Positions 44,801-56,399 of a DNA stretch of 64,000 bases are shown in pieces. The stretch is from Alnus glutinosa. Taxonomy: Eukaryota; Streptophyta; Magnoliopsida; Fagales; Betulaceae. The position numbers and the translations under genes are program-made. The stretch covers positions 43,016,654-43,080,653 of the forward strand of contig NC_084886.1 of the NCBI RefSeq assembly GCF_958979055.1. Direction: 5' to 3'. The notes under the pieces were generated by a model. That model saw only the letters and a program-made list of their open reading frames with translations, was not told the origin of the DNA and did not search any database. Each line of letters starts with the position of its first letter. Positions within the stretch are counted from its first letter, which is position 1.

Positions 44801-45999
44801 GAAGTGCTTACCATTTAGGTTTGGAAATATGGAAAGGGATAGAGGTCAATCCTCAAAGGCTGAGAAGGTTTATGTTGTTTGGAGCTCTCTTTGGAACCTT
44901 CCAATCCCAAATTTGGTTAAGATGTTCATGTGGCGTGCGTGTAATGACATCCTCCCTACTAGATTGAATCTTCTTAAACGGAGAGTGATTGATGATGGTA
45001 GTTGTCCTTGGTGTAATTTAGAGGAGGAATCTATAGCCCATGCAATCTGGTTTTGTCCAACTGCAAAAGATGTGTGGAATGCTGACCATTCTATTTTCCA
45101 TAAATGTGCTTTTGTTGAACAACCTTTTTTGGACATTTTTCAGCAATGTTTAAATCGTTTTGACAGGTTTGAGATGGCTCTCTTTGCTGCTATTGCTAGG
45201 AAGATTTGGCTGAGGAGAAATGCTATGATTTTTGAAGGTGTCTTTGAACACCCAAAAAAGATCTATGCAGATGCTGTCAGATTGGTGGGTGATTTTAAAA
45301 GGTGTCTTAAAGGTGATGAAGAGATGTCCAAGTCTATACAAGAGAATGTTCGAGTTTTTTCTTGTTGGAAGCCTCCTCCAGAGGGAACCATCAAGGTTAA
45401 TTTTGATGCAGCCATCAATAAAAGTGCTGGCTATGTTGGGGTGGGATTGATTGTTAGGGATTATTTGGGTAATTTAAAGGGAGCTCAACGTCTTTCTTTT
45501 TCATTGCTAACTGATGCCTATAATGCAGAACTTATGGCGGCCTCTCGTGCTACTATTTTATGCACTCAAGCTGGATTCTTGAATGTGATACTTGAAGGTG
45601 ATGCTTTGAAGGTTATAAAAGATGTAAATTCCCCCCGGAAGCCTCGCACTTAAGTTCCTACTCCTTTGTTCATGTGCCGAGAACTTGTAACGAAGCAGCT
45701 CATGTACTTGCTAAAACAACAGTTGCTTCTTTTTGTGATGGTTCTTGGTTTGATCAAATTTCTGCTTGTATTATTGATATTGTTACTATGGAACAAAGAG
45801 TCCCTAGATCTTGAAAATCCTTTGTATATTTTGGGATCAGTCTTCTTATGAAGTTTTTCTGAGTATTTGTTCGGAAAAAAAAAAATGAGAATGTTTTGAT
45901 GTTAATTGTTATTAAAAAATGTCAAAAAAAAAAAAAAAAAAAAAGTGAACAGTGAAGGCCCACTATTATGTTCAGCTCTTGTTCTTTTCAAACAAGGCC
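41876..45999. mobile_element. MITE with TTA TSD, split by a LINE
   Basis: The ends GGTGTTGTTTGGAAAA (41876) and (rc) GGCCTTGTTTGAAAAG (45999) are inverted copies flanked by TTA at 41873-41875 and 46000-46002, pointing to PIF/Harbinger. Without the LINE it would be about 310 bases. The interior word aaaaattattgatgatgtga and neighbours match the MITE at 53892-54158, so the two are one family. Confidence 0.75.
42079..45885 (+). mobile_element. L1-type LINE, 3.8 kb, 10-bp TSD, internally deleted
   Basis: Flanked by perfect TGAGAATGTT at 42069-42078 and 45886-45895, with an A run just before the right copy. ORF1 (from 42256) has a DUF4283-type region and, after a frame break, the zinc knuckle CFWCGVICHGKKGC (about 42880), a CX2CX4HX4C motif. 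ORF2 keeps reverse-transcriptase pieces (VRPISLCNVIYK; FVDDSMIF as the FADD box), zf-RVT (MFMWRACNDILPT, CPWCNLEEESIAHAIW) and an RNase H-like end (VNFDAAINKSAG, EGDALKVI). Only about 270 bases lie between ORF1 and the RT, so the endonuclease and RT start are gone. Stops occur at about 44147, 44498 and 44728. It is inactive. Its tail is close to the LINE at 7277-8646. Confidence 0.9.
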
Positions 46000-46199
46000 T
46001 TAGTTACTTTAAAGATAAAAAGGATAAAGACTTAAATCTAATAAAACAGACATGGATCACTAATAAAAATGCCTATTATATATCAATCATCTCTATATGT
46101 TCTTTTAAGACTTAACCTCTATAATAGAGGTTGTTTTGCTCAAACAACTCGAGAAAAAAACTGTTTGGTTCTTTTGCGAAGCTTTTCCCAAACAAATCC

Positions 46200-46200
<1 letters not shown>

Positions 46201-46236
<36 letters not shown>
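46201..46236. repeat. (TC)n microsatellite in the CDC73 5' region
   Basis: An uninterrupted run of 18 TC units about 110 bases before the CDC73 ATG, probably within its 5' UTR. Such CT tracts are common in plant leaders and promoters. Confidence 0.85.
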
Positions 46237-46238
<2 letters not shown>

Positions 46239-46344
46239 AAGTCCGTAGTGTTATAATTGCGCTGTATCGCTCACTCGCGTCAAGTTCTTTCCTCTCGTTG
46301 CTGCCTCCTAAGACCGTCTGTGACCCTGGCTCGGTGGCTCGCAC

Positions 46345-47900
46345 ATGGACCCGCTCTCGGCCCTCCGCGACTACACAATCCGGGGCGAAGTGGACCGGAT
46401 CGTGCGGGTGAACGACGAGTTCCGGTTCGGCTCGGAGTACTCGTTCCCATGCTCGGCCGAGACGGCCTACCGGTCGAAGCAGGGCAGCCTCTACACCCTG
46501 GAGACCCTGGTCTACTTCGTGAGGAGCCACCAGTTGAAGCACATCGAGTACATCCAGAAGGCCCGCACGCAGGGAATCCCCGCCGTCACCTTGCCTGACC
46601 GCAAGCCTCTGCTCGAGTATCTCCAAGGCAAGGTCTCCTCCTCCGACGCCATCGAGTTCCTCGTACCCCCCAACAATGTTAACACCAACTCGAACGCCAA
46701 ATTCCCCGATTTGCCCCTTTCTTCCTCCCTTATCCCCTCCGAGTCCCTGGCCCCAAATCTCAACGCGATCAACGACGCCCGTGAGGGAAAACCTATGGAT
46801 GTGGATCTGCCGTCGGTGATGACGATGATCAGAACGATGGAGCGGCCTCTGAAGGACCGGGAGTCTCTGCTGGAGTGCAAGCAGAGGGACTTCTACAGCG
46901 TGTTGGTGGCTTCGACGAAGCGCGAGGAGGAGCGGCAGAGGATGGATTCGCAGCAGAGGAAGGACGGGCTGGTGGCGAAGAGCAGGCTTATGGGTTCGGA
47001 GGAGACGCGGTACGGGGACGAGTCGGGCTACGACGCGACACCGAAGCCGAAGATGCACCTGAAGGGGACCAAGATCGGGGAGGGGGTGCCAATAATCCTG
47101 GTGCCGAGCGCGTTCCAGACGCTGATAACGATCTACAATGTGAAGGAGTTCTTGGAGGACGGAGTGTTCATACCCACGGACGTGAAGGTGAAGCAGATGA
47201 AGGGTGCCAAGCCGGACTGTGTGACGGTGCAGAAGAAGTTCAGCAGGGATAGGGTGGTGACGGCCTACGAGGTCAGGGACAAGCCCTCAGCGCTCAAGCC
47301 AGAGGACTGGGATCGGGTCGTGTCGGTTTTCGTGTTGGGGAAGGAGTGGCAGTTCAAGGACTGGCCCTTCAAGGACCATGTCGAGATTTTCAATAAGAGT
47401 GAGTTTGTTGATTTTTCGGTAAATTGGGTTTTGGATGGATGGTAGAATTAAGAGATAATTGTTTGGATTGAAGAATTGTAGAAAAATTGAGTCTTTGTGT
47501 GTATGTGTGTGTGCGCGCTTTCTGAACTATGTTGGGGCTGATTGGGATAATGTATGTGTCGAATTGGATGCAGTTATAGGATTTTTTATGCGTTTCGAAG
47601 ATGACAGTGTGGAGTCCGCGAAGAATGTGAAGCAGTGGAACGTAAAGATCATCTCAGTGAGTATTGTTTCACTTGAGCTGGTTTGTTCTTTTGATCTTGT
47701 TTATGTAAAGCTTTGGATTGTCATATGGGATTGAGTATCTCTGTAACTTTTGCATTGATTTCTTTGCTTTTTTAGCATCCAATGTGACGTGCATTTCATA
47801 TGTGCAGATCAGCAAGAATAAGCGACACCAAGACAGGACTGCAGCCCTGGAGGTGTGGGACAGACTAGAAGAATTTGTGCGGTCACGGTCACATTCTTGA
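46345..47900 (+). CDS. CDC73: CDC73 / parafibromin homologue (Paf1 complex), 409 aa
   Basis: Exons 46345-47398, 47574-47656 and 47808-47900, with GT-AG introns (AAGA|gtgagt...gcag|TTATAGG; TCA|gtgagt...tgcag|ATCAGC). The spliced frame has 409 codons plus stop, close to the 415 residues I recall for Arabidopsis CDC73 (PHP). The N-terminus MDPLSALRDYTIRGEVDRIV and FGSEYSFPCSAETAYRSKQG are diagnostic. The Ras-like C-terminal domain starts near residue 245 (GVPIILVPSAFQTLITIYNV) and ends EVWDRLEEFVRSRSHS. The protein is a nuclear subunit of the Paf1 complex, which travels with RNA polymerase II and supports histone H2B ubiquitination and H3K4 methylation; in Arabidopsis it helps express FLC. The G+C-rich first exon contrasts with its AT-rich surroundings. 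Intact; a long minus-strand open frame over it is a shadow. Confidence 0.97.
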
Positions 47901-50108
47901 TGCACACTGGCTTTCTAGATAAGCTGTATGAATGTTTCTGATGGTTGTGATCTTTTTGACTCGCATACTCAATGTAACTTTAGATTTAGTTATGATGTTT
48001 GAATATATTAAGAATATTTTTTTTTGTTAATATATTCTCAAGAGATACTCTTGCGTTGCTTCATGAGAGGCTTATTCAAGCTCATTTGCCAATACAATTA
48101 GTTGAGCTCAAGCCTAGTTCCTATGCAAATTTACTTGATTAGCAAAGGCCAAAATTGCCCAGAGATTGATTTGATTATGCTGTCAATATTTTGGAATTCA
48201 TACATAGTGGGAGATCTGAGACTAGGGATGATAAATGGACAGGCTTCTCAGAAACAACTTTTGTGCAGCTTGGTGGTAGAATGTTTCTATAGTCTTAATA
48301 AACAAAGCTGAAGCAACGCCAGGCTCAACTTCAATTTGTTCTTGAGTAGTTGGGCAACTTCATCTATCTGTAGCGGTGTATATATTCAGGACCTTTGTTG
48401 ACCAAAGAGTATCAATTTGCAAGTCATAGTCGAGATTATGATATTTTGACGTGTAGCTTAGATGGGAGAATATGAATTCTTAGAATAGACCGCTGTTGTA
48501 AGCTATTGTCATATTATCTGTACAATCTTCTTTAGGATTGCTGAAAAGCTAAGCATATTTGAATCTTTGGGATATGGTTATTACCATCCCCTGCTCTGTT
48601 CTTCTCCTTCTCTGTTATCGCTTAAAGTAAAGATAAATCAATCTAAATGATCCACAACTTTAGTAACTGGGTTTCAAATTCTGAACTGCAAAAAGAAATT
48701 ATATATTTGTGCAGTCTGGAATAGAACCCAGTTCCTTACACTAATCAATTGATTGACTAGGAAGACTGCTTCCAATCTTTGATCCTTGATTATAACTGCA
48801 GCTTTCTTACAGTAGTCAAAGGGATCTAGACAGATGTTTGATAGAAATTGGGGTAGGCAGGTCTGGGCTGAGTAATCAGAGGTGATTGTTTTGACCCTTC
48901 GCATTGCTTCTTAATGCTAAGCCTCTTCTTGCCTGAATGTTTCGATGCTGGCACTACAAGGTGTTTTTTTTTGCAAGCAGTTATGTTATGACATCAACTG
49001 CAACTTTCCTACTCATTTCGCTTCATGATGGATTGTTAAAATTGTTCAACTGACTTGGAAACAACAGCTGAATGACCCTCAATCAACCTTTCCTGAACCA
49101 TCCTAGTGTAATGCTGATCAGTGATTATAGACAGCTTTTAGACTTGCTTGTTATTTGGAGCAAAAAATATCTTAGATGAGTGAAAATTTGTGCATTTTTT
49201 CTCGAAGCTTGGTTAAAGTAACATAGTTGCCCATGGAAGTTCTTCACCAATGATTGATTAGTTGACGTAATTGAAAATTACTTAACTTTCTTTCTTTTTT
49301 AGCAAAGAAGCTTGGGATGTTTTATTTCCTATTACTTTGCAATTTTAACTAATTTAGGTGGAAGGTTCCTTGGCTATTTCTGGTCTCATTCTTGCATCTT
49401 TTTCCGGAATTTTTTTGTTAGTTGTGTTTAACGAAAGCACCTTCTTGTTCATACGAGTAAATTATTATGCCGTTTGTGCATATGTGATAATGTTTAGATA
49501 ATGAAACATGTGTAGTGACAATACAACTTATGCGATATTGGTAAACATCATTGAATGATGATAAAGCCATTTGCAGCGTTTATAGTCGTTCATTATCAGC
49601 ACTAATTTTCCTTTGTTAAACCTCAATGTCAGAAATGTGTGCCAGCTGCTAATTGTGTTGATATTTTGATGGATCTAATACTATGTTCAGATTACAGACT
49701 GTAGATTTTTGGACACTCTTGTATCAATGTGACTTTATCTTGATGTGCATAGTGGCATACAAAAAACATGAAAGATTGTTAAATGAATTCGGCAAAGGAA
49801 CTTGATAGGAATTCTTGCCTTTCATTTTAGAATCTTATTGCTGAATTGATTAACGTTTAATGTCAAAGTGATATTGCATGATTTCTTGATGTTGCCTTGA
49901 TATCCCAGTGGATAAATGATAAGCCAGAAACCATCTTTATTGAGAAGGGAAGAGAGCAAGATGTCTCCTCAGTAATACAAAACCATATTAACCCCCGAAG
50001 CGGTCACAAACAATAAATAAACGTGAACCGACCAATCTAATTATAAATGTAGAATACAGTACAATCAAATCAAAACTAGGTAGGAATGCAGTACTGTGAG
50101 GGTTGAAG
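47901..50108. other. Intergenic between CDC73 and LTPG (convergent 3' ends)
   Basis: No gene or recognised element. From about 49747 to 50108 the sequence is repeated at 63463-63827 as part of the LTPG duplication, so it is the 3' flank of that gene. The part nearer CDC73 is unremarkable AT-rich DNA. Confidence 0.6.
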
Positions 50109-51012
50109 CTAGTATGTTGCGAAGGTTGAAGCAAATGTTGCCGCACAAAGAAGGAAGAAGAGATGAGAAATTGACAACTTGATGGAACTTCCCGCTGATG
50201 TACCGTCTGGTGTAGTTGGCACAGTTTTAGATCCGCTTCCTACACATTTGAACGCCAACATGAACAATTTAAACCAGTGAAGGGAGTATATAAATAAATC
50301 ATTCGGGTTTGAGGTCTCGTTGATGAGCAAAAGATAAAGAGACTTGTTCTTTGTAAGGTTTGATTTTGTTGAACCCAAAATCTGGTCTGTTTTATTCAGC
50401 TTTTGACTAATCGCGAATTGAACAAATGATGAAGCAGTTTGTACCTGAAGGAATTGTATTTGAAGATTCTGGTGTTCCTGCGGGAGAGTCAGCTGGTGGT
50501 GAAGCAGCTGCCATTATGTTCACGAGGTACAAGTTAGCATAGATGTACATGATTTTCGATTATGAATGTCACCTTAGATTTTCTAACTTATATTCACTAC
50601 AATATTTACCCAAAAATGGTAGCCAGGGAGGGTCTTGCATATATCCTGAAGGCTAAAAATTAGAGTGAGGGTTTTGATTTGCATTCTTACCATTACAGCG
50701 GCTGAGGGGCGGGGTCTGAACATTACAAGCACCAGGTAGGGCTAGAGCCTGAGTTTGGTTGATGTTGATCCCCAGTGAAGAGCCACCGCCATTAAGAACC
50801 TCACACAAGCACTGTGGTTGTGAACGGACAACGCTGGCAAGCTGTGTGCAACATCCTGAAGACGGGGTTGAGGAGTTGCCGGTAATATAGTTTAGGCACG
50901 GTGACATGCTGATGATCACGCTCGTACAACTCGACTGAGCTGCAGCTCCTGCCCAGAGCATGGTCACTAGGACTAGGACCAGATTCGTCTTCATGTTTCC
51001 GTATGCCGCCAT
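50109..51012 (-). CDS. GPI-anchored non-specific lipid-transfer protein (LTPG), about 171 aa
   Basis: Minus strand, exons 51012-50691, 50507-50445 and 50239-50109, all with GT-AG borders; the frame runs through to TAG. The signal peptide is near [20 protein letters not shown]. The eight-cysteine lipid-transfer fold follows in the order C, C, CC, CLC, C, C ([40 protein letters not shown]). A Ser/Pro/Thr-rich linker ([16 protein letters not shown]) is next, then a GPI signal: small residues TSAGSS before the hydrophobic tail [18 protein letters not shown]. LTPGs sit on the outer plasma membrane and wall and help export cuticular lipids. The first ATG is 51012; one at 50994 is also possible. A second copy lies at the window's right edge. 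Confidence 0.93.
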
Positions 51013-51419
51013 TAGAGATGCTCTCAAGTATTTGGTGGAAGAAGTTCCTGTGAATTGGTAAGATGTACCACTCGAGCTTGATTAGTTTGGTGGACCGAGG
51101 GGAGGCATGTATGGCTTTTGTAGGGAAATCAAGGAAGAAAGAGTCAAATGAAAAATGGGTTCTGTGGGTGAACAACTCCTCCTACTTCCTAACGGGTTCT
51201 TACTTGGGTAACAGCTTAGAACTTTACGTGTTCAAACCTGATGACCTGGAATTTCTCCTGGAGCTAAGCATACAAGGAAAATTCATTTGTGAAGGTCGGT
51301 TATGTGGGTGACCAACTTCTACTAATATTTTAAGCTGTTCAAAGCTGGAGAGTTTTAGAAACTTCTTGTGAGAAGAAAGCATAAGTTTACGTGCTTTTCT
51401 GTATTGAGTAAACTGTTAA
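51013..51419. other. LTPG upstream region
   Basis: Presumed promoter and leader of the minus-strand LTPG. No strong TATA box was identified. Open frames here on either strand are short and unconvincing. Confidence 0.4.
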
Positions 51420-51812
51420 AGTGAATGCAACGATTATAACTTTGGTTCCTAATTAGAAGGGTAACCTTGCTGCAATGGGGGATTTCAGGCCCATAGCTTG
51501 TTGTAACGTGATTTACAAACGTATAACCATGATATTAGCTAATCACTTGCTGCCCTGCCTTGGTGATTTGGTTAGCTTGACTTTGTCTGCGTTTGTTCCG
51601 TCAAGGAGCATAACAGAGAATATCTTGGTTGCTCAGGAAATTGCAAGGAATTGTCGTAAGAAAGAAGGCCAGCCAAAGACGCCCTCTTAAAGCTGACTCT
51701 ATGATGGCGTATGATTTGGTTAATTTGGATTTTTTGATTCGTCTTCTAGTTTGCTTTGGTTTTCCTACAAAAGTCATCAGCTGGACTAGAGAACGTGTTA
51801 CATCTTCTAGGT
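51420..51812 (+). mobile_element. LINE reverse-transcriptase fragment
   Basis: One frame reads AAMGDFRPIACCNVIYKRIT, then MILANHLLPCLGDLVSLTLS, then AFVPSRSITENILVAQEIAR; after a one-base shift it gives YDLVNLDFLIRLLVCFGFP. This is the finger/palm start of an L1-type reverse transcriptase. It differs in lineage from the LINE at 42 kb. Both ends are missing: the piece stops abruptly at the gypsy-type relic near 51813, and no poly(A) is attached. Confidence 0.75.
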
Positions 51813-53891
51813 TCTCCCAGGGAGTACACGGCGGTTTGGTAATAAGGAGAGTGTACTATACGCTCTTTGGGAGAAGTATAGCTTGCCCCTGGAGACGTGT
51901 CCATACGCGTCCTGCAGCCCGGGGATAGTGCGTTGCAAACCAGTGGAGGCGACGAGGTGTGCTTGTATAAAGAAATGTTACGAGCTGGCCTTCGTTTGCC
52001 CTTCACCGAATATCATTGAAAAAGTTGCACATCAGCTCTTAGCCGAGGATGCGCAATTGACGCCCAACGCGTGGTGGATTCTCCTGTCCTAATGCATTAT
52101 GTGGCCCAAAGCTCTCAATAAGGTGAAACATGACATTAGCGAGATGCAATAAACGTGAAAGAGAAATTGTGTTTTCAATACACACAATCAATACACGTTG
52201 ATAGAATAACTTGACAATATTATTGACGGCAAAACTGAACTGTTTATTCCATCACAATTGCTCCTAATTTATAATGAAATCCTAAAACTAAAAAAAAAAA
52301 GGATAAAATATTCTAAGAATGGAAATAAATAAAAGAAACAAACTATGGAAATGCTTGGTGGCAACATTAGCTGAAATATGGAAAGATCCTAGAGTTACTA
52401 ATGAGTAAAATCTTCTAAGAAAGGAATTAAAGCAAAGAATAAACACATAATAACTAAGGCAACTCTTGACGACAAAGTAAATCCAAATATGAGAATCTTC
52501 TAGAAGAGGAATCAGGAAATTTAGAAAAAAGTTATTATGTAGAGAGTATCTTCCAAATCACAATCTATCAGTAGTTTGTTCTTTCCTTCTTGGACGATAT
52601 ATGGTAGTTGACCATTTCCTTTCTTGCTTAAATCTTCTTGATTTGGTATATTAATAAGATATATGTTATGAATGTAAATGAATCAATATCATCGCCACAT
52701 CATTGACAATTAATTAATTCCACTCGGTACGAGAAGTCATGCCGATAATTTTCCATTCACGTTGAGCCCAATGTCCTAACCTCCCGGCAACCTATCCTTG
52801 GAGTTGATGGCCCGACAGTACTAAAAGTCTCGCCGATAATTTTCCACTCATGCATGTCAGTCGTTTCTCACTCTTCATCGACTTGGCCAATAGCCTTTTC
52901 CGTTTGTACTTCCACTGCCGGAGCTATCCTCATGTCCACTTGATGCCAACGATACAGAATGTCCCGCTTAAAGTAGTTTACTCGTCGGAATCTATTGTTT
53001 GGTTCCAACAGTAAAACCTTTTCAATCTTTCGGTAAAACTCTTTGTCCAACGGTAAGATTGTTCCTAAATAAGCCTGTTCATTAGCATTCCTGACGGCAA
53101 GACGAGCCCCCTTGGTAATAAGAGCCTCCCGGGAATAAGATGGAATTCTTGTCCTACATCAAAACACGACAGTACCAATCTAACTCCTGGGAGTTTATGT
53201 GGTTTCACAAGCCGCAAACAAAGGGTGGCGGTCTATGGACCTTTCAGGGTCGTATGAACAAAAAGTTGGTTATCATCCCGGGAAAGTACTCTAGGATAAA
53301 GAAATGGGACCAAAGAGTTTTTTTTTTTTTTTTTTTTGTGGGCTTTAGTTGGGAGTTCTGTGATTGGGACTATGAGGGTTCTCTTCATGTTGTTGTTAAT
53401 AGGTCATAGGGGAACCATTTTGTTAGGGCAATTTCTGGTATGGTGTGAAATGCAAATTCTTCGATGTTTTTCACGCTTTCTAAGAATACTGCAAAACAAC
53501 TAAAATTAAGAGATCCTTCCAGGGGTCTCGCTCTGATGTCTAAATTAGCTTATGAGAGAAAAATATGCTCAATACATAAAATAATCAGTCTGTCGTTTAT
53601 ACATGGGGTATGAGCCTATTTATAAGCAAAAAGGTGTAGTAAACTTGAATTAGGTTTACTAATCCCACTTAAACTAGGAGTGCTTGGAGTTTGATTTGGT
53701 CTCTGAGTCCTATCCCCATTCAATTGTGAGTTGGATTGTTAACCAGATTATTCAAAGAGTCCTTATTGGATCCGGATTATGACTACTGCCTCAATTCGAC
53801 TTGGAGTAAGATTATTCCCAACAGTTACCACCCAATTCCCTTATCCGAAGCATGCTCAGATAATAGGAATTTTATGTCTCGGGAAATCTAA

Positions 53892-54158
53892 GAGCTTGTT
53901 TGGCAAACCATTTTAACTCTTCCTCTATTTCTTTTCACTTCTCACAAAAAAAAAAATCAAATAAAAAACATTATAACTTTTTTACACTTTTTATATCCCA
54001 TCAATAATTTTTTATTACTATTCAAATAAAAAAACATACTACAAAACAAAACTTTTTCACTTTTCTATAAAATATTCTCAAATTTTATATTACATCAATC
54101 ACTTCTTACTACTATTCAAACAAATATTCCACAACACAATTACTTACTAAACAGGTTC
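53892..54158. mobile_element. MITE, 267 bp, TAA TSD
   Basis: The ends GAGCTTGTTTGGCAAA and (rc) GAACCTGTTTAGTAAG, flanked by TAA at 53889-53891 and 54159-54161. The A/T-rich interior (ttactactattcaaa and similar) is shared with the MITE at 41876. It inserted into the interior of the LTR element. Confidence 0.75.
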
Positions 54159-54539
54159 TAAGTCTTTGCTTGTTTTGAGGCTTAAACAATCTTTAGCTTC
54201 TTATCTTCGAATGTCTCGGGTTTAATTGTTGCACTTCCTGGGGACACCGAGCGTGTGATCACACCTGAGACACGCATTTCTATCTTGATGGATACCAACC
54301 TACCCCCACTGCCTTCGGATTCCGAGGGTGGTGCTCCTTAGTAAATTTTGTTAAGAATATCTTCCAAAAATGTGTGATGTCTTTGTGGTTTCTGAAAACC
54401 TGAAACGTTAAATCCGACCCCCCATGCCTTCTTGTTTTTCCTTAGGGTTTTCTCCCTATCTCCGGGGATGGCTCATGCCTTCTGAAAACCCGCTAACCTG
54501 CAAACCGGGGGTTACCTGAAAACTGAGGATCATCTCCCT

Positions 54540-54940
54540 TCTTTGTTTTCTCTGCAGAGTTGTCTCTCTGGATTTGCCTTAAGATTTTCTCTTATTTTTT
54601 TTTTATTTTTATTTTTGCAGGGTTGTCTCTCTAGATTTGCCTTAGGATTTTTTCTTATTCTTGTTTTCTCTGCAAGGTTGTCTCCCTGGATTTACCTTAG
54701 GGTTTTCTCCCATCCTTGTTTTCTCTACAGGGTTGTCTTCCTGAATTTGCCTTAGGTTTTCTCTCATTCTTGTTTTTAAAAGGGTTGTCTCCCTGCCTTG
54801 TTTTTTCTACAGGGTTATCTCCCTGGATTTACCTTAGGGTTTTTTCTCATCCTTGTTGTTAAAAAAGGTTATCTCCCTGCCTTGTTTTCTCTGCAAGGTT
54901 GTCTCCCTGGATTTGCCTTAAGGTTTTCTCCATTTCTTGT
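54540..54940 (+). repeat. Tandem array of about 60-bp units
   Basis: About six units of the form ggttgtctccctggattt, then gccttagggttttctc, then a variable piece with cttgttttctctgca. Units vary in length and some lack parts. The array lies inside the LTR element's interior; the open frames through it are repeat translation (FSLQGCLPGFALRF-like). Confidence 0.8.
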
Positions 54941-56399
54941 TCTATGCATTTACGCATTTATGAAAGGCTACATACTAACATGTTAATAAAAGTAAGCACT
55001 TTTATTTATTAATTGTCTCGGCAAAACCTTCTAGCACTAGTCTCATAAAGGAATAAGTTTTGGCTTTCAATAATAATGCATTCAAGAGATAATACTTATC
55101 TCATCCATACTTTTGTCTTTTCTCGTAAAACAATGGTTATAATTTTTTTCAATCATCAGAATTACGGAATGCATGTATTTGAATGGAAAGCCACAGAAAA
55201 AGACAATAAACTGCAAAAATTGCTAACTGCTACTAACAACGATGAAGGGAAGAATGTAAACTTATCTCGCATGCCCGGTGAAGACCAACATTGACTTAAA
55301 TGCGCATGGGGATTGTTCCAAGTCCCTGAATCATCTTGAGTAGTCTCAATTCTTCTACCATCTTTTGAACACGTGTTCATAAACATGACGGTTTTTTTTT
55401 TTTTTTTGATGTGAAATAAATAATCGTTCCTTCATACGGCGCCAAACTGTTAGGACAGTTTCCAATATGGTGTGAAATGCATGAGACCCTTTCGAAGTCT
55501 TGCTCTGATGCCTAAATTAACTTCTGAGAGAAAAGTATGCTCAATGTATAAAATAATCAGTCTGTCGTTTATACTTGGGGTATGAACCTATTTATAGGCA
55601 AAGAGGCTTACTACTCCCACCTAAGCTAGGAGTGCCCAGAGTTTGACTTGATCTCTATGTCCTATACACATTCAACTGGAAGTTGAACTGTTGACCAGAT
55701 TATTCAAAGAGTCCTTAATTATTAGATCCGGATATGACTGCTACTCCAATTTGACTTGGGGTAAGATTATTCCCAACACCTTTAGATGAGGAGGTTGGAG
55801 AGCTTGGGAGAATACTGCCGGTGATGTTGCAGAAGAATGAGAAGATGCAGGAGACGCTGCTAAAGATGCAACTGCCGAAAGCAATGGGCATGATGCTGAG
55901 GCCCTTGAGGATGCTGCAAAAGATGCAACTGCCGAGGGCGATGGGCATGTTGCCAAAGCCGCAGGGGAAGCTGCACAGGATTTCGCGAAGGACAAGGACT
56001 AGCCTTGTTACCTTTTGTTTGTCTCTATTGCTTGTAAATGGGTTGTCGCCCTTTCGGGAAACAGAGATATAAAGAAAGATTTTGTTAAGTGTACTTTGTA
56101 TTTATGCTTTTGCTGTGCGTTCTTTTTCTACCAGCTCCAAAATTGTTAGAACAATTTGCCGTGGTTGGAGGATTGTCTCAACAGTTGACCCTTCGTATTA
56201 TCTGTGAAGAAAAGGAAGGAAAGGACACAAGAGCTTGCCGCAGCAGGCCGGAGATGTATAGCTTCGATGCTTAAGTCATTAGATTTTATATTTGTGAAGA
56301 AGAGAAGAGAAGAGAGGAGAGGAGAGGAGAGATAAGCATGAGTTGAGAGAGAATGAGAGCTCAAGAGAGCTTTTACCTGCCTTTGACGCCTCTTTTACA

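Larger units (their letters stand above)
53421..55778 (-). mobile_element. Non-autonomous LTR retroelement with both LTRs
   Basis: Similar LTRs lie at 53421-53823 and 55448-55778; both start TGTTAGG and end TTATTCCCAACA on the + strand, and share aaaataatcagtctgtcgtt. On the minus strand, TTTGGCGCCGTATGAAGG directly follows the right-hand LTR, a primer site of the kind used by Tat/Athila-like gypsy elements. A purine-rich tract (gggaattgggtggtaac) precedes the left-hand one. The flanks cattt and ccttt match at 4 of 5 positions. The 1.6-kb interior has no coding sequence, contains a tandem array and a MITE. Old, non-coding; it looks structurally complete for its type. Confidence 0.8.
51813..56140 (+). 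mobile_element. Retroelement relic, probably gypsy-related gag-like region, split by an LTR element
   Basis: Scattered + strand phrases (GDEVCLYKEMLRAGLRLPF near 51950; LTPNAWW near 52065; FMWFHKPQTKGGGLWTF near 53200) resemble the gag-like proteins of plant 'putative gypsy-type transposons'. An Ala/Asp/Glu-rich end at 55800-56002 (AAGEAAQDFAKDKD) may be its C-terminus or an unrelated scrap. After it, about 56144, a TGTTAGAACAATTTGCC word could start an LTR. The stretch 52100-52700 shows nothing recognisable. Broken in many places; the element boundaries are not certain. Confidence 0.45.

Noticed and set aside
46105-47058. Long minus-strand open frame (317 codons)
   Set aside because: It is antisense to CDC73 exon 1, whose high G+C content removes stop codons. 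Its Arg/His/Leu-rich translation has no domain.
54540-54940. Repeat array resembling CRISPR-like spacing
   Set aside because: Units are long, imperfect and continuous with no unique spacers, and this is plant DNA inside an LTR element.
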